A DNA stretch of 64,000 nucleotides, from positions 1,178,001 to 1,242,000 of the forward strand of contig OZ247499.1 in the NCBI GenBank assembly GCA_965233625.1, read 5' to 3'. The translations under genes were made by a program, and so were the position numbers. The notes below the pieces were generated by a model that ran no database searches, was not told the origin of the DNA, and saw nothing but the letters and a program-made list of their open reading frames with translations. This stretch comes from G965233625 sp965233625. Its GTDB lineage: Bacteria; Planctomycetota; Planctomycetia; Pirellulales; Pirellulaceae. Shown in pieces: positions 17,455-26,600 of this stretch (position 1 is its first letter; each line of letters opens with the position of its first letter).

Positions 17455-18945
17455 CTATTTGGCGACATTTAGTCGAAGCGACACAATTGTTCCCTTTTCA
17501 AGCTCTGAGGATATGCGCATAGTTCCGCCGTGCGCTGTGACGATCTTATCAGCAATAGCTAGTCCCAGACCGTTGCCACCGTGCTGACGTGACCTTGCTT
17601 TGTTGGCGCGGTAGAAACGTTTTAAGATATGCGGCATTTCTTCCTCGCTAATGCCAATTCCTGTATCGCGGATTGTTAACTGGGAAGTCTGCTGGGTTGT
17701 TTCGAGAACTAGATCTACTCTCCCGTTAGGACGGTTATAGGCGATACTATTCTTTAGCAGATTGAGGATGGCGTGCTCCAGTTGTTTCGCATCACCCATT
17801 ACGATTGCGGGCTCGAGACGGGGCTTCAGTTGAATCGCCATGCTTTCGGCCACTGGACGCAGAAGGTCGACGCATTTCGCCACGATATGATCGAGCCGTA
17901 CCGCAGCATGCCCCACCTGGTTCTCGCTCGAGTCCAGATGTGCCAACGTAAGTAGCGAGTCAACCAACTCGGATAAACGCTCGCACGCAGAGCCACAAAT
18001 CTTTAGCGTTCTGATATATGTTTTGGGCGACCGTTCCTGCCGGAGGGCAAGCTCTATTTGAGACTGGATCACTGCTAACGGCGTCCGCAACTCATGCGAG
18101 GCGTCTGCTGCAAACTGACGCTGCTGATCGAAAGATGATGCAATGCGATCAAATGCAGCGTTTAGTATTTCCGCGAGTATTCCAAGCTCTGGTCCAGTCT
18201 CCGTTACATCAATCCGTGGCGAAGTGTTTTGCAGCGAAAACCGCGACGCGGTTTCTGACATCACTGAGATTGGATAGAGGACTGATCGTGAGAGCCACCA
18301 ACCTCCCATGAACGCGAGGGCAAGAATCCCCGCGTCAATAGCTGCTATCTGAAAAGCGAGGCGATTAAGCTGGGCGAATTCATGGCTTACGTCGCGCCCA
18401 ACCAGAATCTGCGATCCGAACGGACCTACGATGCGGAGTTCACGCATGGCACCAAGTTGCTGTATTTCGGGCCGCGATCCGCGTAGCGAATTATCGAACT
18501 TAGCTTCCACGGCGCCTCGCGTCCGCTCTGACTTCAGCAGACGTCCGTCGTTCAGCCAGATAGCGAAGTATGAATCCGCCTTTACAGGTGTTCGCGACGT
18601 CGTACTGCGTGGCAGAGTCAGGCGGCGATCATCTTCGGGTGAGAGATTTAGGAGCGGTGTATCTCCGGCGCCAAAATCGCTACCCTCAAATCCCCGCAGA
18701 CTACCATCCAGAACGCGGGCGCCTGCCAGCAATTCCGCATCTATTTCGCCAATCTGCGTCCGCCGTGCTTGCATGTACCATGCCGTAGAGAGACCGGCTA
18801 CAACGACAATCAGAATCGCGGAATGCCAGAATTGCAGCCGCCACCGGATTGACCTCGAGAGCCGCCCCTGTGCTCTAGCCGATGCCTGCGTGGGCTTTCT
18901 GCCGGACGACGTGTCAGGTGGAGCTGTTTTCAACGATGTACCCAT
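17455..18945 (-). CDS. Membrane sensor histidine kinase
   Basis: About 496 residues. The ATG at 18945 or the GTG at 18951 could start it; both lie inside the end of the response regulator gene, so the two overlap by about 30 bases. There are two TM segments, around 40-60 (AILIVVVAGLSTAWYM) and 205-225 (IDAGILALAFMGGWWL), enclosing a periplasmic sensor of about 145 residues. HAMP follows, then the phospho-acceptor helix with His286 (ASHELRTPLAVIQ, numbered from the GTG) and the ATPase domain (AILNLLKNSIAYN; IRDTGIGISEEEMPHIL; GGNGLGLAIADKIV). The N, G1 and G2 boxes look intact. The gene ends an operon that also carries a YHYH metal-type protein and a PQQ-type propeller, so an envelope or metal signal is plausible. 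Confidence 0.94.
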   Translation of the reverse strand: MGTSLKTAPPDTSSGRKPTQASARAQGRLSRSIRWRLQFWHSAILIVVVAGLSTAWYMQARRTQIGEIDAELLAGARVLDGSLRGFEGSDFGAGDTPLLNLSPEDDRRLTLPRSTTSRTPVKADSYFAIWLNDGRLLKSERTRGAVEAKFDNSLRGSRPEIQQLGAMRELRIVGPFGSQILVGRDVSHEFAQLNRLAFQIAAIDAGILALAFMGGWWLSRSVLYPISVMSETASRFSLQNTSPRIDVTETGPELGILAEILNAAFDRIASSFDQQRQFAADASHELRTPLAVIQSQIELALRQERSPKTYIRTLKICGSACERLSELVDSLLTLAHLDSSENQVGHAAVRLDHIVAKCVDLLRPVAESMAIQLKPRLEPAIVMGDAKQLEHAILNLLKNSIAYNRPNGRVDLVLETTQQTSQLTIRDTGIGISEEEMPHILKRFYRANKARSRQHGGNGLGLAIADKIVTAHGGTMRISSELEKGTIVSLRLNVAK

Positions 18946-19576
18946 GACCACGGCGTGTCGTTACGAATTCCTTACCAAGTTTTTTCCTGATGTTATATAT
19001 ATGCACATCGACGAGATTTGACAGTGAGTCTTCCGTCTCGTCGAAAACATGGTCGTATACCATGCTACGTGAGACGAGATTACCGCGGTGTAAACCCAGA
19101 AGCTCCACCAACGCATACTCCCGCGCTGTAAGCTCAACGAGTTCTCCCTCCTTGCGGACCGTGCGGCTTGCCGTGTCAATGACAATTGTCCCGATAACGA
19201 TCTCGACAGTGGCCTGCCCGCTCGCGCGGCGAATCAGCGCCCGCAGGCGAGCAGATAATTCGGAGAGGGAAAAGGGTTTGCATAGGTAGTCGTCGGCGCC
19301 TGCATCAAGCCCTGATACGCGATCCTCAACCGCACTGCGGGCAGTAAGAATCAACACAGGCGTATCATGCGTCTTACGTAACTCGGCAAGATATCCCCAA
19401 CCATCCACAACTGGAAGCATGAGATCGAGAACAATGACGTCGTAATTCCACTGTTGCGCCTTGAAGAGACCAGACTTTCCATCGGCTGCTTCATCGACCG
19501 CGTAACTTTCCTCGCGTAACGATCTGACGATGGCGTCGCGGAGGTCGTCTTCGTCTTCAACAACCAATATTCGCAT
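18914..19576 (-). CDS. OmpR/PhoB-type response regulator
   Basis: 220 residues from the ATG at 19576 (MRILVVEDEDDLRDAIVRSL); longer versions would overlap the preceding YHYH gene. In the receiver domain the phospho-acceptor is Asp51 (VIVLDLMLP), with the acidic pair at 7-11, Thr in LILTARS and Lys in CKPFSLSEL. The C-terminal winged helix shows VRKEGELVELTAREYALVEL and LVDVHIYNIRKKLG, ending in the typical RRGHGYIVE. It is paired with the overlapping kinase gene downstream and starts seven bases after the YHYH gene, so transcription is probably shared. A possible binding site is the 11-base-period direct repeat before the first gene of the operon. Confidence 0.95.
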   Translation of the reverse strand: MRILVVEDEDDLRDAIVRSLREESYAVDEAADGKSGLFKAQQWNYDVIVLDLMLPVVDGWGYLAELRKTHDTPVLILTARSAVEDRVSGLDAGADDYLCKPFSLSELSARLRALIRRASGQATVEIVIGTIVIDTASRTVRKEGELVELTAREYALVELLGLHRGNLVSRSMVYDHVFDETEDSLSNLVDVHIYNIRKKLGKEFVTTRRGHGYIVENSST

Positions 19577-19583
19577 GAATATG

Positions 19584-20741
19584 TCACCTGCGTGGCGTTG
19601 GGCGTTTCCCACGTGGAGGAGGCGGTGGCTGCTGACCGTTGCCGGGTGGTCCGGGACGCTGCCGTCGCTGGTAAGTTTCAGTACGGGTTCTTCCGCCAGG
19701 CTCTGCGTAGATGAACTTCCACGAGTTCTGACCTACCGGCCAATAGGTAACGCTGCCGACCTGACTGCGAACTGAGTACGTCAATACGGACTTATTCCGC
19801 TCTGAACTGAATCCTTTGATTGTCGCACCACGGAGCGGCCGGAGGGCTGGTCGTACTGGGGCGTCGCGAGGTTGAGGTTCGATCTGGTCGCCACGAATCG
19901 TAACAACGCCACGCATACCGCCGTTAATATAGGGATACGTTTTTGTTGCATGGTAGTGATACCGGCCTTGCTCATCAAATTGACCATTGTACGCATCGAG
20001 TTTTCCCACGGGCGAGCCATCCGCTTCGGTGAGCCCGTAGATCGGGAAACCGTCAAGCGCAAAGGCGATTGGATTGCCTTTGCCAACAATTTTCTCAAGA
20101 TGAACAGGCGCCATGTGGTAGTGGTAGTCGTCGCCTCTTCCGCAGTGGCCGCCCCACTGGTCAAGTTCACCGGCTAGATATGCATCTTCGCCACGATTGT
20201 TCAACGCATTGAAGATGGGGACACCGTTTACTGCCAGTGCGATCGCGCCGCGATACAAGCTAGTCTTGGCGGAAACTGGTTTTCTAGCCAGCTGCGGTTT
20301 CAGTGGGATCTGCCAGGCATTGGAGCCTGTGAATGGCTGAGGTAACGGCACCTGTTGTTGCCATGAGCGGATACCCACCATCATATTGTGGTCTGGCAGT
20401 CCATTGGACTCAACGAATAGTGTATCGCTGTTCCAGCGCAGTTTGACGCCTTTGAACTTCTCAAAACTACGAGCTATATCAGGTTTGTCTTCCACCTTCT
20501 TCTCCTTTGCAGGCACCGCCAGAGCGAAAACTGGTTGCGTGTTTAGAGTCTTCGCCTTACGGGAATCTACATTCTTTAAAGCCGTAATGGGCTGCTTGTC
20601 GTCGCGTGAGTGATGCTTGTGCGAATGGCCGTCAGTGTGCGAATGACCGTGGGCGTGCGAGTGCCATTCGTGCGCCGAAGTACAAACTGGCGCGCCAGTC
20701 AGTAGGATTACAATAGCCACGAGCCTTGCTAGCAGTTTCAT
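19584..20741 (-). CDS. YHYH-domain exported protein with His-rich N-terminus
   Basis: 385 residues. A signal peptide (MKLLARLVAIVILLTGAPVC) is followed by a His-rich stretch (EWHSHAHGHSHTDGHSHKHH) that could bind Zn, Cu or Ni. The YHYH domain carries YHYH at 206-209 (GDDYHYHMAPVHLEK) and again at 261-264 (GRYHYHAT), with the usual FALDGFPIYG between. The last about 30 residues are Pro/Arg-rich (RRQRPGPPGNGQQPPPPP). The enzymatic role of YHYH proteins is unknown. It lies 55 bases after the PQQ-propeller gene and seven before the response regulator, so it may be a target or sensory partner of that two-component pair. Confidence 0.88.
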   Translation of the reverse strand: MKLLARLVAIVILLTGAPVCTSAHEWHSHAHGHSHTDGHSHKHHSRDDKQPITALKNVDSRKAKTLNTQPVFALAVPAKEKKVEDKPDIARSFEKFKGVKLRWNSDTLFVESNGLPDHNMMVGIRSWQQQVPLPQPFTGSNAWQIPLKPQLARKPVSAKTSLYRGAIALAVNGVPIFNALNNRGEDAYLAGELDQWGGHCGRGDDYHYHMAPVHLEKIVGKGNPIAFALDGFPIYGLTEADGSPVGKLDAYNGQFDEQGRYHYHATKTYPYINGGMRGVVTIRGDQIEPQPRDAPVRPALRPLRGATIKGFSSERNKSVLTYSVRSQVGSVTYWPVGQNSWKFIYAEPGGRTRTETYQRRQRPGPPGNGQQPPPPPRGKRPTPRR

Positions 20742-20796
20742 TCTAGGTCCTCCCTTATTTCATTAGTGTTGTTAAGGCGTCAGTCTGTGGCGGATG

Positions 20797-22104
20797 TTAT
20801 TGATCTTGGCCAACGCAATACAAATGCGAGTTGGAGCGTAGGAACAGGCAATCGTCACTGATGGCTGGCGTACCACCGAAACCACTGGAGTCGAAAGTCA
20901 TGTCGTTCGACGCCAACACCTTAAAAGTCGGCGCCGCCTCGATGACATGCACCATGCCTGAATTCATGGTGATATAGATTTTTCCCTTAGCGGCGACTGG
21001 TGAAGCAAAGTCACCGCCGCCACCGAGACCTCTGCCGCCACGGTTGTCGTTCCCGCTGCTACCTGGCAACCGCTCAAGAAAAACACGCTTGCCGGTTCCA
21101 GCGTTCACACACTCCACCACTGGTCCGCTTACCGAGAACAAATGACCGTTTACAAGGACTGGAGTTGCATAGCGGGTTCTAAGCCGGTCTTGCCAGACAG
21201 TGTTCTTTTTAGATACGTCTCCCCTACCCTGGACACGCACTGCATAAGACTCTTCGCCTGTGGCGTAGACGGTTCCTTTATCGACAATAAGGCTCACCTG
21301 AGCATTCCGCGAATTCACACCGTTGGCATACCAGCTCAACTTGCCGGTGGTGTTACTGAGTCCCCAGATCTCGCCGATCACCGAGATCGCAATCTCACTC
21401 CGTTCGCCATTCTTGACTAGCACTGGCGTGGTCCAGCATTCACGCAGTCCATTCGCTTTGGCGTCAAAAAGCTTTTTGCCCGTCTTCTTATCGAGCCAGA
21501 CAATCGAAAGTGATTCGTCCGCGGCGTTCACAATCACGTGCTGGTCTGTCACGATGGGGCTGGCGGCAGAGCCAAACCCCTTGTTGCTTCGCTGGCGACC
21601 AACACTCTGGTTCCAGAGTTCTTCTCCATTCAGGTCATACGCATAAACACCAGATTTGCCAAAGAACGCAAAGACGTGCTTTCCGTCGCTCACGGGCGTG
21701 TTACTGGCATAGCCATGTGTCGTGACCCCGGGTGGCCGCCACGGGTCTTCCGGCATCTGGGCGTCCACCGTCCTGGCCCACAGCATCCTGCCCGATTTGC
21801 GATCCACACAAACCAGATGACGCTTCAGGTCTTCAACCTTTCCGCCTTCCTCGCCGTAACCGGAGTAACAGGTCACGAAGACTTTATCCCCAACTACAAG
21901 CGGACTCGACACCCCACGGCCAGGAAGCTTCACTCTCCACTTCAGGTTTTTGCTTTTACCAAATTCTACGGGCGCACCCGAGGAGGCGACTCCCGATCCG
22001 TTAGGTCCCCGAAAGCGAAGCCAGTCGGCATGGACGGGCGTTGTCAGCAAGAGAGCAACAGCAACCGAAACGGCCAGTTGCATACGGCGATTGATCGTGG
22101 ACAT
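20797..22104 (-). CDS. Exported PQQ-type beta-propeller protein
   Basis: 435 residues with a signal peptide (MQLAVSVAVALLLTTPVHAD) followed by WLRFRGPNGSGVA, the typical opening of the planctomycete PQQ-binding-like repeat family. Repeats contain blades such as VSSPLVVGDKVFVTCYSGYG, HLVCVDRKSGRMLWARTV, VYAYDLNGEELWNQSVG and GKIYITMNSGMVHVIEA, which suggests a seven- or eight-bladed propeller in the periplasm. Many such proteins bind no PQQ and act as scaffolds, so catalysis is not claimed. It is second in the minus-strand operon ending in the two-component pair. Confidence 0.9.
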   Translation of the reverse strand: MSTINRRMQLAVSVAVALLLTTPVHADWLRFRGPNGSGVASSGAPVEFGKSKNLKWRVKLPGRGVSSPLVVGDKVFVTCYSGYGEEGGKVEDLKRHLVCVDRKSGRMLWARTVDAQMPEDPWRPPGVTTHGYASNTPVSDGKHVFAFFGKSGVYAYDLNGEELWNQSVGRQRSNKGFGSAASPIVTDQHVIVNAADESLSIVWLDKKTGKKLFDAKANGLRECWTTPVLVKNGERSEIAISVIGEIWGLSNTTGKLSWYANGVNSRNAQVSLIVDKGTVYATGEESYAVRVQGRGDVSKKNTVWQDRLRTRYATPVLVNGHLFSVSGPVVECVNAGTGKRVFLERLPGSSGNDNRGGRGLGGGGDFASPVAAKGKIYITMNSGMVHVIEAAPTFKVLASNDMTFDSSGFGGTPAISDDCLFLRSNSHLYCVGQDQ

Positions 22105-22153
22105 GTTGAAACTTTTTGGTTCGAAGCTTTGTCTGTTGCGGGAAACGCCGTAT

Positions 22154-22870
22154 CTACGGTGATTCGATTATCGGGAATTTCTTCGGAATGCTCCCATCGG
22201 GCGGGGAGTCCACCTTAAGACGGAACACGACCGTGTTGTCCAGTTCGAGATCGTCAGCCCAGATAAATTTCGCCCCTGAAAAGTCGTGTTTGTAAAATGG
22301 TCGTTTAGGGCGGACGGTCTTCTCATCGAACTCTCTAGCAGCTTTCCAGTCGCTGTCGTCGAACTCAACCGACATCCAGTCTTCTGGGATTTGCGTGTGA
22401 ATGACACGTGGGTTGCGCGTGTCTCTCTTGACAGGCCCATGGAAAAAAGACTTCGCCTTCCAGTGCTTACCGGTAACAGTGCCATCACCCATCTTCAAGA
22501 TGAAACCGCCATCGCCGATTTGCGTGTTGCGGTATTCCATGCCCGTCTTCGCGTCAGCGTTATCCTTCGCCATCACGGCAACAGTCATGGGATATTTGGG
22601 AAAGACATCGACGGAGATTACGTTGTGAGGCATGAAACGAATCGAGTCGACGGCAACCAGTTCGCCGTTAATGTACAGAGAGAACCAGTTGTCCGCATAA
22701 ACATTCAGTCTTTGCGTATCCTCAATCTCCGGCTTTTCGCCGCCGCCCCTGCGATGTGGCCGCTGACCTTCGCTTCGCTCTGGTAAAAACAGAGTTGTGA
22801 CAACGGTGGCCGCAATAACAGTCAAGCAGAATGACAGCAGAACCAAACGTTTTCGAAGCAGCGTTCCCAT
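22154..22870 (-). CDS. Exported protein of unknown function, first gene of the YHYH operon
   Basis: 238 residues from the ATG at 22870 (an ATG at 22879 is also possible). An N-terminal hydrophobic segment (VLLSFCLTVIAATVVTTLFL) may anchor or export it. A basic Gly/Arg linker (GQRPHRRGGGEKPE) precedes a beta-rich domain of about 190 residues with NVYADNWFSLYINGELVAVD and VEFDDSDWKAAREFDE. This is reminiscent of carbohydrate-binding jelly-roll modules of the galactose-binding type, but I cannot assign a family. It is 49 bases upstream of the PQQ-type gene. A pair of TGAAG repeats lies 60-75 bases before its start. Confidence 0.75.
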   Translation of the reverse strand: MGTLLRKRLVLLSFCLTVIAATVVTTLFLPERSEGQRPHRRGGGEKPEIEDTQRLNVYADNWFSLYINGELVAVDSIRFMPHNVISVDVFPKYPMTVAVMAKDNADAKTGMEYRNTQIGDGGFILKMGDGTVTGKHWKAKSFFHGPVKRDTRNPRVIHTQIPEDWMSVEFDDSDWKAAREFDEKTVRPKRPFYKHDFSGAKFIWADDLELDNTVVFRLKVDSPPDGSIPKKFPIIESP

Positions 22871-22930
22871 AGTGATCACCCATTGGTAGTCGACAGTTCC
22901 CGGACGTCTTCAACCATAGAAGCATGAACC

Positions 22931-22946
22931 TGAAGTTAAGATGAAG
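22931..22946 (-). promoter_or_regulatory. Direct repeat with 11-base period before the YHYH/two-component operon
   Basis: On the minus strand CTTCA-N6-CTTCA, then about 12 bases later TATGGT (22913-22918), a weak -10-like hexamer. An 11-base spacing between direct half-sites is what OmpR/PhoB-type regulators use, and such a regulator is encoded in this operon. Autoregulation is an inference. Confidence 0.3.
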
Positions 22947-23127
22947 AACCATCGATTCTGACGAAATTCTGCGGAAACCATTAAATGTGGAGCGACAATG
23001 GAGTGAATGTGTCGCCACAAATCATTCGCTTCGGTTTACGCACGATTGCACTTTCGCGGGAGCCGAAGTCCTTTGCGCCAACAACTCGGTGAGACCAGAG
23101 GGCTTCGAGATCTTCAGCTTGCTGCAC

Positions 23128-23410
23128 AATGACGAACCGACCGGCTGCATCCTGTGTTAAGCACAACGCTGTAGTCTGCTCTAGCCGTCGTTGAATGTGC
23201 GGCGGCAGCAAGGGCAGCGATCCTCAAATCCGCGGGCGAGTGATGTGAACGCCGTCGGCTGGGGTAGGCTCAAGATGGCGCGGAACGCCAGTGGTGATCG
23301 ATGGGCGTAGTACGGTAAGTAATCCCGCCGGCGGAATGGCCAAGATTTCAAAAGACGATTCTGGCGCGTGTTCGTCGAACTACGTCAGGCGTGTCTTGCG
23401 AAGATCCTCT
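23128..23410 (-). pseudogene. Tyrosine recombinase fragment (copy 2)
   Basis: The stretch closely matches 16142-16430 at DNA level, in the same orientation. It starts at AATGACGAACCGACC, includes the CPCC-tail sequence, and ends near the DLRKT coding site. Read on the minus strand it gives DLRKTRLT, then a stop (TAG/TGA region), then EHAPESSFEIL and a frameshift. It keeps only the catalytic C-terminal quarter of the gene. It lies 190 bases before the exported NACHT protein gene. No terminal repeats or target duplications were found. Confidence 0.8.
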
Positions 23411-23600
23411 ACTAGCGGACATTTGCCTTGAAAATGGCGGAAAACCAGCAAAACAGCAGTATCTGACCCCAGAAATACAAACAATGCACTGAATCGCCCT
23501 GGCGTTTCTTCAGCATTTTGCGTAGTACCCCCCAGGAGTACCGGCGTCCCCAAGAGTGGTCGCATGGCAGATTGCGTGAATTAAGCTTTGGACTACCGTA

Positions 23601-26600
23601 ATGAACTCCATGAAAGCGAAATTGCTTTTTGCGTTGGCAGTGGTTTTCGCCTTCGGAAGCGCACTGCGCGCCCAAACATTCATTCCTCCCCTTTCGCGTA
23701 ATCCGAAAACGCTCGTAACAGAGCTTGCTTCCGCTAGCGAACATGTCCGGGCTCAAGCCAGCCTGGAGCTGCGCGCTCACTTCAAAGAACATCCCGAAGT
23801 CACCGCGAGATTACTGGTGCGTGAGCTTGCGAACCACGACGCGGCAACACATCTGCATACACCGGCGGGCGCCTCATACGCAGGCGACGAAGATAATATT
23901 CGCGATGAGTCCGACTCATCCGGCAACGTACTCCAGCGCGCATATATATCCGACGTGCTTCTCTTATTTCCAGAGCAGTCGGCGACTGCCTTGGTCCAAT
24001 CGATACAAAACAGCTTACTGAACGACCATCTGGCTACGGTGCAATTCCGCAGCTTTGCTCTTCAGAGCCTGAATCAGAAGGCTACTGCTGCCAGTGCGAA
24101 ATTCAAGGAAATAGTGTCAGCCGCCCACATCAGGGTTTCTAGAAACCTGGAATCGGAACTCGCCAAAGAAACGAAACCTGCAAGATTTCAGCCCCAGACG
24201 TCACAGACCGTGATGTCACCTCGCAGCGCGCGGCGCCCGCCATCTTTGCCTCCAGCCAGCGACGAAATTACGGAAGAACCTGACAACCAACTCGCAGAAT
24301 CACTCAGAACAAAGAAAACAGTACTCGCGGACCTGCTCCGCGTGATGGGCGATGCTACACCCGTCGAAGCGGACTTTGTGCAACCGCTCCGGCCAGGCGT
24401 TACGCCTCGAAGCCGGCGTCAGATGGTATCACGCCTCGTTGATGAATCGACGGACGGACTTCGCTCCGGCGCGGTGACCGACGCCCGTTATCAGGCTTTG
24501 TCGTTGCAGGAATTAGTGGATGTATTGCTAAACAGCCACCGCAGTGATCCTATTAGCCGCAGACGGCGAGCGATGATTCTGAAGATCATCGCTACCCGCG
24601 GCGAACAGGCGGCTCCGGCGCACAAGCATCTTTTTACCGTGTTGGTGCGTGACGAATCTGCAGAGATCCGTAAACTGGCCGCCAGCGTATTAAGGCAAAC
24701 TGGATGCAGCGGACTCTGGATCGAACATGAAATAGCCCAGCGTTACCAGCCCGTGAGTCAGACGGCTGAACTTGCAAGGGCCTGGGAAGCTTTCAACTCT
24801 TTAGGGGACAAGAAAACAACCAGGCGGCTGAACACCGGGATTCAAAATCTGAAATCACCTTACCTGCCTCAACATTCTGAGAAATGGCTGGAACTCTTAG
24901 CTTCAGAAGACTCTGAAGACCAGGAGTGGGCACTGCTTATTTTGTCGGTCATGGACGGTAAGCTCGCCGCGAAGGCCCTACCGCAGTTAAGGGCGATTAT
25001 GTTCGACCCACGTGAACCGTTAAAACAAAGGATCAAAGCGGCGCAAGCCATGATTAACGCCCACGTCGCCACCAGCGACAGGCCTAGCCGCGTACGAATT
25101 CGCGAGATCCTCACCTGCGCGCTTTACCTCGAAGAACGCGCCCTGCATGAAGGTGCGGCACGTGCACTGCTGCGAAGCTATACGGCATTCGGAGCCCATA
25201 CCAACCGGCTAGCGAAAATCTGCTCGGCTGAACTTGAAGCAGGTGGTAGGCGACGTGAAAAAATGCTCGACTTCATCAACGACGAGGAGCGAAGCGTTGA
25301 ATTCACCCGTTCAATCACGCCCGGTCTCCTGCATTGTATCGGCGACACGCAGCTTAAGCCCGAGTTTGAAAGAGCGGCCGCACACGTTCTGATGAATTGC
25401 TACCACCGCGAAGGTCAGTTCGAAGACAACCATTTCGCGGCGCTACTGGCAGCCGTTCGCCGATGTGACAACCAGGCGACCAACCGCGAACTGATGGCTT
25501 TCGTTATTTCCAGTAAAGTACGTACAGCGCGTCTACGGAGCACCGTCTCCCGGAAATCAGATGGCTCACACAATGAATTGATCATAAGTGAAGCTTGCAT
25601 AGCCGAGTTAAAGCGTCGCAACCAGCTTGAAGGATTGCTGCCCCAAGTGAAGGCCACTGCAAATGGCTTCGCATTGCTGATTGATCGCCTGGAAAAGCAT
25701 GTAAGCACCGCTGACGAGGCTGCTAAGAGCAACAGGCTCTCTATACCAGAGTTTGCTAACGTTCACAGCCAGTTGCCTGTAATGAGTTTCGTTGCGGTGT
25801 GTAACGCAATCGCATCGATTGACCAGGAAGCCGCGCACGAAGTTGAGTTTCAGGCAGCAATGGCCACCGGTCTGCCAATCCTCCGCCATCTATACCTGAA
25901 TTCACTGCAATTAACGTCAGAACCAAACCCCGCCAATGCCGCCAGGGTGCGGACGTTAATACGAGAGTTTCCCCGCAAGGGCGAACTTCGAATTCCTTCG
26001 CTGATCGTCAACCACTACCTTGCCCTGGCGCATATCGAAGGAAAAATTCCTGGCGATCTATTTTTGCAGGCACTGAAAGAAGATCAGTTTGCTGGCGCGG
26101 AGTATGGGATCACTTTACTGACGCCGTACGTAGATTGCTCTGCTGCGCAGGTTTATCCAGAGCTTCTGGAAATGTGCGATAACGCAATTCAAGGTAAGCA
26201 CGCCTTGGGAATCCCCATAATTCAAGCAGTCGCTGCGCACGCGACAGTGCTCAACGGTATGGAGCGTAACTGGAGTGACGCTGGCTCGCAGAAATATCTG
26301 ACCGCAGCAACTTGCAAGAAGATCCGCATTCACATGAAGCGGATTCAGGAGCAACTAGGCGCCACCCGTTTAGCCCAGAAACCGGACGATCGATTGGCCT
26401 ACCATTTTATTACCTCAACAGCGCTTACTTATTCATTAGATGCTGATGGCGCCTTCGTCCCAGATGCTTCTCCTCCTGGCGGCATGCCTGACCCTGGGGA
26501 CGTAACACTTGTCATGCCAAGTATGCAATTAATCCCGAACGCATCGGAGTCCTCCAGCCCGATAACTCCAGAAGCTTTGCTAAACGGCTTGAAACCTGTG

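Noticed and set aside
22981..23211. Minus-strand frame of 76 residues downstream of recombinase copy 2
   Set aside because: It uses a TTG start inside the fragment in a different frame; copy 1 has a stop and indels in the same place, so it is not conserved.
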